From Thermodesulfobacteriota bacterium (GTDB lineage: Bacteria; Desulfobacterota; Desulfomonilia; Desulfomonilales; Desulfomonilaceae): DNA of 6,857 bases. Location of the stretch: contig JAUPKT010000124.1 in NCBI GenBank assembly GCA_030837305.1, forward strand, positions 1 to 6,857. The letters are read 5' to 3'. The notes under the pieces are model-generated. The model ran no database searches. It was not told the origin of the DNA and saw only the letters and a program-made list of their open reading frames with translations. Below, piece after piece: positions 1-5,095 of this stretch (within the stretch, counting starts at the first letter, position 1; each line of letters begins with the position of its first letter). The translations under genes and the position numbers were made by a program.

Positions 1-641
1 ACTGCACGAAGCTGTCCATTGATCCCAACGAAAGAATACTGCTTCAGACAAGACCGGCATTCGGCGGAAACATTATGGCTACCATTGTGAGCCGTTATTC
101 TCGGCCCCAGGCTGCTACAGTACGCCCCGGAATCATGAAGGCTTTGAAATACGACTCAGCAAGAACCGGTGAGATCAAGATTGAGAGAATAGATTTGACG
201 GCATGCGCCGAATTTACCCGAGTCCTTGAATGCACAATGATGGAGCAAGGCGACAACAGTCTTGCGGCAGCAAAGATCATTGTGGCGGGCGGGCGTCCCC
301 TCTGTTCATCCAAAGGGATTGCAATTCTGAAGGAATTTGCTGAGAGCATCCATGGGGAGTTGGCGTGTACACGGGTAGTGGTTGAAGAGGGTTTTATGGG
401 TGGTGAGCGCCAGGTGGGCCAGACCGGACAGACAGTGAGACCGGAGATCTACTTTGCGTGTGGAATTTCAGGCGCGATTCAGCATCGCGCAGGTATAGAA
501 AACTCCCGGTATATCGTGGCCATAAATAAGGATCCTGATGCGCCCATTTTTGAGATCGCCGACTTTGCCATAGTGGGAGACTTGTTCGAAATATTGCCGG
601 CTTTGACTCGAGCAGTGCACGATCAACAAGAGAATCAGTAG
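1..641 (+). CDS. etfA: Electron transfer flavoprotein, alpha subunit (5'-truncated)
   Basis: This is the C-terminal part of EtfA, the FAD-carrying subunit of the soluble ETF heterodimer that takes electrons from acyl-CoA dehydrogenases. The frame is open from base 3, and the residues before the first ATG (position 75) are already conserved family sequence (RPAFGGNIMATI), so the gene starts outside the window and that ATG is internal. 212 residues are visible of the roughly 320 usual for EtfA. The FAD-binding domain is clear: a GGRP segment, ERQVGQTGQTV (VGQTGQTV at visible residues 138-145), CGISGAIQH (153-161), then AINKDPDAPIF and VGDLFEILP, all standard for the family. The stop lies 10 bases before the acyl-CoA dehydrogenase start, so the two are co-transcribed and EtfA probably accepts that enzyme's electrons. 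etfB is expected just upstream. Whether this is a classical or a bifurcating ETF cannot be decided from this part. Confidence 0.96.
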   Translation, partial: CTKLSIDPNERILLQTRPAFGGNIMATIVSRYSRPQAATVRPGIMKALKYDSARTGEIKIERIDLTACAEFTRVLECTMMEQGDNSLAAAKIIVAGGRPLCSSKGIAILKEFAESIHGELACTRVVVEEGFMGGERQVGQTGQTVRPEIYFACGISGAIQHRAGIENSRYIVAINKDPDAPIFEIADFAIVGDLFEILPALTRAVHDQQENQ

Positions 642-651
642 AGGTAGGGCA

Positions 652-1797
652 GTGAACAATATTTCAAAACCGACCGCTGAAGAGCTTATAAGAAAGAGCT
701 TTGCGAGATTCGCCGAAGAAGAAATAATACCGGTAGCACGACGCCTTGACGAAGAGGGCAAGTTTCCGAGATGGATGTTCGAGAAAATAGCGGCCACTGG
801 GGCCTTTGGCATCAGATACCCCCGTTCGGTGGGAGGAGCAGGCGGCAACACAACCCAATTCTGTATCATGGTGGAGGAACTCGCAAGGGCATCCATGAGT
901 ATCGCGGCCTTCACTGCCATGCAGTGCTTGATGGGGACAAATTTCTTGTTTGAATATGGTACGCCGGAGCAGCATGAACGACTATTGAAGCCCGCTATCA
1001 GGGGAGAAAAGGTTGCGTCGTTTGCGTTGACCGAGGCGGATGCGGCCACTGACCTGGGAGGGGTCAAAACCACGGCACAGAGTGATGGAGACGATTGGAT
1101 CATCAATGGCACGAAGACTTGGATTACCAATGCACCTGTGGCCGACTTCTTTACCGTGCTCTGTCAAACAGACAAAAAAAAGGGATTGAAAGGACTTGAT
1201 TTCTTCCTCATCGAGCGGGGCACCCCGGGTCTCCATGTTTCCAAGAAGTTTGAGAAACTGGGGACAAGAGCCACTGAGATATCAGAACTCGCATTTACGG
1301 ACGTCAGGATTCCACTCGAAAACCGATTGGGCAAGGAAGGGCAGGGAGTGGGGAACTTGATGAGAATATTGGCAGTCATCAGAACCATGACCGCAGCCCT
1401 GTCCCTGGGATTGGCTCGGGCGGCCTACGATCATTCCAAGCGATATTGTCTGGAACGTACGCAGTTCGGCAAGCGAATCGGGAGCTTTCAGCTGGTGCAA
1501 CAAAAGATTGCCAACATGGCCACTGATATTTGGGCTTCACACCTCATGACCTATGAGGCCGCAGCCATGATCGACCGGGGAGAGCGTACCTTGAAGCAAG
1601 CTTCCATGGCAAAGTATTTTGCATCAGAAACAGCTTGCAGGGCGACTGATGAGGCCACGAGGATTTTTGGCGCATATAGCTATTCGATGGAATATGACGT
1701 GCAGAGATTCTACCGGGATTGCAGATTTTTGCTGTTTGGCGGAGGCACCTCCGAAATACTCCAAACAATCATTTCTCGCGAGTGCGGCGTGTTCTGA
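652..1797 (+). CDS. Acyl-CoA dehydrogenase family flavoprotein lacking the usual catalytic glutamate
   Basis: A 381-residue member of the FAD-dependent acyl-CoA dehydrogenase superfamily, full length for the family. It starts at GTG 652; GAGGT at 641-645 is a ribosome binding site 6 bases upstream. The N-terminal helical domain spans about residues 1-120. The middle beta domain carries the FAD/substrate signature FALTEADAATDLGG (124-137) and NGTKTWITN (152-160). The C-terminal helical domain has ERTQFGKRIG (268-277, FAD contact) and GGGTSEI (363-369). It should remove two hydrogens from an acyl-CoA and pass the electrons to the ETF encoded just before it. Oddity: by ungapped hand alignment, Gly364 lies where MCAD has its base Glu376, and Ile243 lies where isovaleryl-CoA dehydrogenase has Glu254; the neighbouring conserved Arg (Arg244) is kept. 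Cyclohex-1-ene-1-carboxyl-CoA dehydrogenases also lack the usual glutamate, so a cyclic or otherwise unusual substrate is possible. The substrate is unknown. Family confidence is very high; specific function is low. Confidence 0.95.
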   Translation: MNNISKPTAEELIRKSFARFAEEEIIPVARRLDEEGKFPRWMFEKIAATGAFGIRYPRSVGGAGGNTTQFCIMVEELARASMSIAAFTAMQCLMGTNFLFEYGTPEQHERLLKPAIRGEKVASFALTEADAATDLGGVKTTAQSDGDDWIINGTKTWITNAPVADFFTVLCQTDKKKGLKGLDFFLIERGTPGLHVSKKFEKLGTRATEISELAFTDVRIPLENRLGKEGQGVGNLMRILAVIRTMTAALSLGLARAAYDHSKRYCLERTQFGKRIGSFQLVQQKIANMATDIWASHLMTYEAAAMIDRGERTLKQASMAKYFASETACRATDEATRIFGAYSYSMEYDVQRFYRDCRFLLFGGGTSEILQTIISRECGVF

Positions 1798-1886
1798 CGG
1801 AAGACCTCATGGGTTCCCAAAACTGATACCGGATGTGTCGGGCAGGCGTTTGAGCAGAGAAGTAAACGAGATTGCTTCGTCGCCGG

Positions 1887-1916
1887 CGGCTCTTCCCAAT
1901 GAATGTGGGAGAGCCG
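1887..1916. terminator. Hairpin between convergent genes, possible bidirectional terminator
   Basis: The arms CGGCTCT (1887-1893) and AGAGCCG (1910-1916) pair perfectly. After one bulged T, CCCA (1895-1898) pairs with TGGG (1906-1909), closing a 7-base loop. It sits between the end of the acyl-CoA dehydrogenase gene and the end of the convergent hypothetical gene, where a terminator is expected. There is no U-run directly after the stem in either direction; the nearest T-rich stretch on the + strand is about 25 bases on. It is therefore not a textbook intrinsic terminator. Confidence 0.4.
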
Positions 1917-1940
1917 ATGTGCCATGGACGGCGAACGGAT

Positions 1941-2690
1941 TTATTTCTTTTTCTCTAGGTCAAAATCCATGAATTTTTGAAGCTCTTCCTTGATCTTTTC
2001 CAAGGGAATCATGGTGGCTTTTCGTGAACTGGTCACCATTTTTCCTCGAACAAGGCCGTATTCCACTGTCTGAGGGTAATGAAACTTTCGTTTAGAAACC
2101 CGTCTCTTGTCCAGCCACGGCGCCTGATGTATGGGAAGGTAGAAAGAAAATCGGTACGGTTCCACGATGATATGGAAATTATAGAGATCGAAGTACCCTT
2201 CTTCCATGTCTATCTTGCACTTGGGGGTCAAGTACATTCTGATATGATGTTTGCTGCCGTTTGTCTCCGCTTCCCACTTCTTTTTCGCATCAGGAGATAA
2301 CGTGTAGATCTCTCGGTCGCCTCTTCGGACATAATGCACTGTAAGGCCACTGTGACCACTCTTAAATATTTTTTCAAGCGCATTGTGTTTGAGAGGGAAC
2401 AATTCGGAACTCGTCTTTGTCTCGTGAACAAGGAAACACATATAGTAGCACGCTCTCGCAATTTCTCGCTCCGGAGAAGTCATGGCTTCCATTTCAGCGA
2501 GATTCTTGTCGTGAAATCCTACTAGTTCCGTGGCAACCGGCCGGGTCTCTTTCGGTTTCCTCGGCTTGGGTTGCCCAGGCGGAGGCGGGCCGAATCTGAA
2601 TCCTCGGTTCTTGGGAAGAAACGGTTTTAGTCCCTTTTCCTCACGCTTGTAGACTATGATGGGGTCACGCCTGGGAGGCTTCTTTTGCAT
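1941..2690 (-). CDS. Hypothetical protein with basic, proline-rich N-terminus
   Basis: I do not recognise this 249-residue protein. The ATG at 2690 is supported by AAGGAG (2696-2701 on the - strand) 5 bases before it. Residues 1-51 are rich in Pro, Lys and Arg (PPPPG at 35-39, then QPKPRKPK) and are probably disordered. The remainder looks globular, with many aromatic and charged residues, for example EEGYFDLYNFHIIVEPYRF and LPIHQAPWLDKRR, and it ends in a lysine-rich EKKK. There is no signal peptide or membrane segment. The strong positive charge would suit nucleic-acid or ribosome contact, but no motif proves this. It is a single gene, convergent with the acyl-CoA dehydrogenase and divergent from the ATP-grasp gene. 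Its good ribosome binding site, long uninterrupted frame and plausible globular composition argue that it is real. Confidence 0.8.
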   Translation of the reverse strand: MQKKPPRRDPIIVYKREEKGLKPFLPKNRGFRFGPPPPGQPKPRKPKETRPVATELVGFHDKNLAEMEAMTSPEREIARACYYMCFLVHETKTSSELFPLKHNALEKIFKSGHSGLTVHYVRRGDREIYTLSPDAKKKWEAETNGSKHHIRMYLTPKCKIDMEEGYFDLYNFHIIVEPYRFSFYLPIHQAPWLDKRRVSKRKFHYPQTVEYGLVRGKMVTSSRKATMIPLEKIKEELQKFMDFDLEKKK

Positions 2691-2787
2691 GGCTGTCTCC
2701 TTGGCCCTGTTATCTCGTTGACACCCAAATCGTCCGTGGTCTGAGGGCGCTACTCAAAACCACCGGCGATGAGGATTTCGATGTCGT

Positions 2788-2816
2788 CTTATAGAGTTGA
2801 ATACAGTGACTTGAAA
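2788..2816 (-). promoter_or_regulatory. Weak promoter candidate for the hypothetical gene
   Basis: On the - strand, TTTCAA (2816-2811) and TATAAG (2793-2788) are separated by 17 bases. The -10 box matches 5 of 6 consensus bases and the -35 only 3 of 6. It would give a leader of roughly 90 bases before the ATG at 2690. Confidence 0.25.
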
Positions 2817-2948
2817 TGTTCCGATGGCGCATGAACCGGAATTGTCCATGCCAATCCTCTAAACGTCCCACACCCCTTCTGTCTTGCTCCCCTGATTATC
2901 TCATTGTTCATGCTGGTCCGGGGATCATACGTGAGGCAGATTATTTCT

Positions 2949-2992
2949 GACGGTCCGATTTTCAGGGTTTATCACCCTGCCGGTCCTCCGTC
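2949..2992. repeat. Nested inverted repeat (hairpin) in the intergenic gap
   Basis: The inner arms CAGGGT (2963-2968) and ACCCTG (2974-2979) are perfect with a 5-base loop. The outer arms GACGG (2949-2953) and CCGTC (2988-2992) are also perfect. CGGTCC occurs directly repeated at 2951-2956 and 2981-2986, one copy on each side of the inner stem. It is not followed by a T-run, so it does not look like an intrinsic terminator. Its role is unknown. Confidence 0.45.
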
Positions 2993-3000
2993 AAGTATCG

Positions 3001-3014
3001 GTTTACCTGTAAAC
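3001..3014. promoter_or_regulatory. Palindrome GTTTAC-CT-GTAAAC, operator-like
   Basis: A perfect 6+6 inverted repeat with a 2-base centre, in the gap upstream of the ATP-grasp gene. Its size and symmetry suit a dimeric repressor site, but it lies about 190 bases before the predicted -35 box of that gene, and no regulator is encoded in the window. I do not recognise it as a named operator. Confidence 0.3.
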
Positions 3015-3188
3015 GTTTCGTCACACAGAATCAAGAGAAATCGAACAAACAAAATCAATGATGCGTGTCGAATGAATTGAACGATCTTTGGGAACCCTCA
3101 TTCATTTTAGTGCTTTCCTGTATGTTCAGATGAGTTGGTCGCTCTGCGAGGCTTTGGATGAAATCAGGTTTACCAAATCACTTGTGGG

Positions 3189-3217
3189 TTGCACCCATTT
3201 CTTGGCGGGGTTATAAA
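3189..3217 (+). promoter_or_regulatory. Predicted sigma-70 promoter of the ATP-grasp gene
   Basis: TTGCAC (3189-3194) and TATAAA (3212-3217) are separated by 17 bases. The -10 box matches 5 of 6 consensus bases. Transcription would start near 3224, directly at the ribosome binding site, leaving a very short leader before ATG 3240. If correct, this promoter rules out the in-frame TTG at 3189 as the start codon. Confidence 0.45.
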
Positions 3218-3223
3218 TTTGGC

Positions 3224-3230
3224 AAAGGAG
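3224..3230 (+). promoter_or_regulatory. Ribosome binding site deciding the start of the ATP-grasp gene
   Basis: AAAGGAG lies 9 bases before ATG 3240. The frame is open upstream to a TTG at 3189, but that codon has no such site, and the 17 extra residues do not resemble the family N-terminus. ATG 3240 is therefore preferred. Confidence 0.75.
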
Positions 3231-3239
3231 ACATTTACC

Positions 3240-3926
3240 ATGGAGCAATCAAGAACGGACGGCGGAAAGGTAGTGATTTCCGAATTCGAAGCGAAACAGA
3301 TGTTGGCCCGTTATGGGATACCCGTTGCCAGGGAGATGAATGTCAGGACAAAGGACGAGCTTCGTGCGTGTGCTTCTGCAATGGGTTTTCCTTTGGCATT
3401 GAAGGGGGTGAGCCCCCATGTGGCGCATAAAACAGAGGAGAAGCTCATACATCTCGATGTGCGAAACTATGACGAAATGCAGGCGGCTTTTGACAGCATC
3501 ATGGGCAGACTCGGGGGTCGTGAAGGATCGGTGCTTGTCCAAGAGATGGTGACCGGTGAACGAGAACTCATGGTGGGTATGACGCGGGATCCTCAGTTCG
3601 GTCCATGCGTATTGTTCGGTTTGGGAGGTATTTTTTCCGAAGTATTGAAGGACGTGGTTTTTAGGCTGGCCCCCCTGACCGAACAGGATGCCTACGACAT
3701 GATGTCTTCAATTAGAGCTACAGCAATATTGGAATCACCCCGGGGGCTGGATCCGGTTGACAAGGAACTCCTGGCGCAGATTCTTATTGGAATAGGACGA
3801 ATGGGCGTAGAGAATGAGCACATAAGGGAAATAGATGTGAATCCGTTGATTGTGCGAGGTTCCACACCCATTGCAGTAGATGCCCTTATTGTCATGGCCG
3901 GAGAGGGTGCATCCGTATCGTCGTAG
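3240..3926 (+). CDS. ADP-forming acetyl/acyl-CoA synthetase, beta subunit (ATP-grasp)
   Basis: A 228-residue ATP-grasp protein, the usual size of the separate beta subunit of ADP-forming acyl-CoA synthetases, which convert acyl-CoA + ADP + Pi to acid + CoA + ATP. It opens with a family-like EFEAKQMLARYGIPV (residues 15-29). LALKGVSPHVAHKTE (52-66) carries His63, which I take as the conserved phosphorylated histidine of the beta subunit. The ATP-grasp core follows with VLVQEMVTGERELMVGMTRD, then GLGGIFSEVLKDVVFRLAPL (127-146) and the metal/phosphate motif EIDVNP (197-202). The HK(S/T)(D/E)xGG loop usual after the histidine reads HKTEEKL here, lacking the two glycines. No alpha (CoA-binding) subunit is in the window, so it must be encoded elsewhere, or this protein works with another partner. 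It could recover ATP from a CoA thioester made by beta-oxidation. The downstream neighbour is convergent, so it is monocistronic. Confidence 0.88.
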   Translation: MEQSRTDGGKVVISEFEAKQMLARYGIPVAREMNVRTKDELRACASAMGFPLALKGVSPHVAHKTEEKLIHLDVRNYDEMQAAFDSIMGRLGGREGSVLVQEMVTGERELMVGMTRDPQFGPCVLFGLGGIFSEVLKDVVFRLAPLTEQDAYDMMSSIRATAILESPRGLDPVDKELLAQILIGIGRMGVENEHIREIDVNPLIVRGSTPIAVDALIVMAGEGASVSS

Positions 3927-3944
3927 CTACTCGAACATGATATT

Positions 3945-4021
3945 GGTTTACCGCCAAAGAAAGTCGCATTTAGGCCCTTGAGACGTGGAGGTATTGAGCT
4001 TTTAACCTCAGCCGGTAAGCC
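3945..4021. repeat. Long-range inverted repeat between convergent genes
   Basis: GGTTTACCG (3945-3953) can pair with CGGTAAGCC (4013-4021) with one G-T wobble. Inside the 59-base loop, a smaller GAGGT/ACCTC pair can form. It lies between the 3' ends of the ATP-grasp and Hda-like genes and could be a terminator-like structure or the end of an RNA. It has no T-run and the loop is long, so support is weak. Confidence 0.25.
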
Positions 4022-4029
4022 CTTCCCGA

Positions 4030-4764
4030 CTAGACGAGCCCTTCCCTCTCCAGAGACTTAACCAAAGATAAAGTGATTCTTTTCCCCGTATCAAGTGAAT
4101 GTGCGTCAAGCCGATCGAGAATTTCCGACAGATCGGGCAAACTGCGGGATTTGTGATTGACCAGGTATAGTGAGACCTCCCGTGGCAACCTCACATTTCT
4201 ATCGCGGGCCATTTTATCAAGAATGAGAATGCGTACCGGATCTTCGGGAGGCTCCAGACCGAATACCAGACCGGAACACACCCTTGATCTGAGATGAAGG
4301 TCTTCCGCAAATAGTTCGTTGGGCGGCAGCAGCGAACTGAGGATCAAAGGAATTCCCCGGGTAGTGAGCTTATTGGAAAGGTTCAAAAGCCCGGGACTAT
4401 AATTCGCGGCTATGATGTGTACGTCGTCAATGATTACCGCTGCCAATGCGCCAAAGTCGTCCGACAGTTTTGTTGAAAGCTCATGGGATTCAAGTGGTCC
4501 GGTCTGGGATGAGTCGATGATGATGTAATTAGTTGCTTTACTTTCCGACTGGATGCTTCTTTTCAGAAACTCTGTTAATGCTCTCAATATGTGGGTCTTT
4601 CCCGTCCCATGCGGTCCGTACAAAAATAGGTGCGGGAATGGTCTGGTGCCTTCACAATAAAATTTCAGGATGGCTGAGACTGCCGACCTGTTGCCCGTAT
4701 GAATCACCAAATTGTCAAACGTGTACAGGGGGTCGATGGTAAACGAGAGAGTGAGTTGGTTCAT
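4030..4764 (-). CDS. Hda-like AAA+ protein (DnaA-related replication regulator)
   Basis: A 244-residue protein with the DnaA-type AAA+ module but no DnaA DNA-binding domain, the layout of Hda/HdaA proteins. In known systems these bind the DNA polymerase sliding clamp and stimulate ATP hydrolysis by DnaA, preventing re-initiation. Visible features: an N-terminal QLTLSF (residues 3-8) resembling the clamp-binding motif of Hda (QLSLPL in E. coli), YTFDNLVIHTGNRSA typical of the DnaA/Hda module, Walker A GPHGTGKT (50-57), Walker B VIIDDVH (110-116), sensor I LILSS (140-144), a likely arginine finger in LRSRV (Arg161) and a sensor II Arg207. The C-terminal RITLSLVKSLE resembles Hda ends. The frame is open upstream to GTG 4872, but those 36 residues are unlike the family and overlap the predicted promoter. 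ATG 4773 is the other option. No ribosome binding site precedes either. Divergent from rho. A looser DnaA-like role, such as DnaA loading or chromosome control, is possible. Confidence 0.88.
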   Translation of the reverse strand: MNQLTLSFTIDPLYTFDNLVIHTGNRSAVSAILKFYCEGTRPFPHLFLYGPHGTGKTHILRALTEFLKRSIQSESKATNYIIIDSSQTGPLESHELSTKLSDDFGALAAVIIDDVHIIAANYSPGLLNLSNKLTTRGIPLILSSLLPPNELFAEDLHLRSRVCSGLVFGLEPPEDPVRILILDKMARDRNVRLPREVSLYLVNHKSRSLPDLSEILDRLDAHSLDTGKRITLSLVKSLEREGLV

Positions 4765-4771
4765 GAAACGC

Positions 4772-4800
4772 ATATTATGATGGAGCCTGGAAATGGTCAA
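4772..4800 (-). promoter_or_regulatory. Predicted promoter of the Hda-like gene, possibly leaderless
   Basis: On the - strand, TTGACC (4800-4795) and TAATAT (4777-4772) are separated by 17 bases, a good sigma-70 layout. The predicted transcription start is about 4765, next to ATG 4764, so the mRNA would have essentially no leader. This fits the missing ribosome binding site. The -10 box overlaps the alternative ATG 4773, which argues against that start. Confidence 0.5.
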
Positions 4801-4865
4801 CGTTACGGACAGCAAGAAAACGAGACGAACCGAAAAAGTCGTCCCTTCAATAAAGACGAAAAAGC

Positions 4866-4894
4866 TTGACACACATGGAGGGGTTGACTACATA
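4866..4894 (+). promoter_or_regulatory. Predicted promoter of rho
   Basis: A perfect -35 TTGACA (4866-4871) is followed after 17 bases by TACATA (4889-4894), a weak -10 box. A second TTGACT lies at 4884-4889 without a clear -10. If used, rho would have a leader of about 195 bases. Confidence 0.35.
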
Positions 4895-4962
4895 TTACTA
4901 TTAACAAGTTAGAGAATTCCCTCCCAGGAGTTCCCAACCAATCCGAGCGACAGAGTCTGGCG

Positions 4963-5010
4963 GTCTGGGGCGCAACCAAAAAGCAGTGGATTGTTGCGCT
5001 GAATCCAGAC
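4963..5010 (+). promoter_or_regulatory. Strong hairpin in the rho leader
   Basis: GTCTGG (4963-4968) pairs with CCAGAC (5005-5010), and GCGCAAC (4970-4976) pairs with GTTGCGC (4993-4999), giving 13 base pairs around a small internal loop and a 16-base apical loop. A second copy of the left arm, AGTCTGG (4954-4960), can pair with CCAGACT (5005-5011) instead. It lies about 85 bases before the rho start codon and has no T-run after it. Rho is autoregulated by attenuation in E. coli, so a regulatory role is plausible but unproven here. Confidence 0.5.
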
Positions 5011-5095
5011 TGATCAAGAACTTCAGAATAGCACTCCATTACCAATAATAAATTCCGAAATAACCAAACTATAGAATAGATCATCAGGAGCCGTC

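Larger units (their letters stand above)
2691..3239. other. Intergenic region of 549 bases between divergent genes
   Basis: No gene is supported here: there is no frame with a ribosome binding site and recognisable product on either strand, and no known riboswitch consensus that I recognise. It holds a nested hairpin (2949-2992), a palindrome (3001-3014), a weak - strand promoter candidate near 2788-2816, and a better + strand promoter and ribosome binding site just before the ATP-grasp gene. It is long for a simple divergent promoter region. Confidence 0.7.

Noticed and set aside
75..641. ATG 75 as the start of etfA
   Set aside because: The frame is open and conserved EtfA sequence lies upstream of it; this ATG is an internal methionine.
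468..1130. Long - strand open frame of 220 codons
   Set aside because: It overlaps the well-supported etfA and acyl-CoA dehydrogenase genes on the + strand and shows no protein-like motif or ribosome binding site.
3202..3223. TTGGC..TTTGGC near 3202-3223 as a sigma-54 (-24/-12) promoter
   Set aside because: The GG and GC elements are not 10 bases apart as required; a sigma-70 layout fits better.
3189..3239. TTG start at 3189 for the ATP-grasp gene
   Set aside because: ATG 3240 has a well-spaced AAAGGAG and gives the normal family N-terminus; the TTG overlaps the predicted -35 box.
4773..4872. N-terminal extension of the Hda-like gene from GTG 4872 or ATG 4773
   Set aside because: The extra residues are unlike the family, no ribosome binding site is present, and the predicted promoter lies inside this stretch.
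4875..4904. Mini-ORF MEGLTTYYY before rho, with three Tyr codons, resembling an attenuator leader peptide
   Set aside because: It has no ribosome binding site and it overlaps the predicted -35/-10 region of rho, so it would not be transcribed from that promoter. No link between rho and tyrosine supply is expected.
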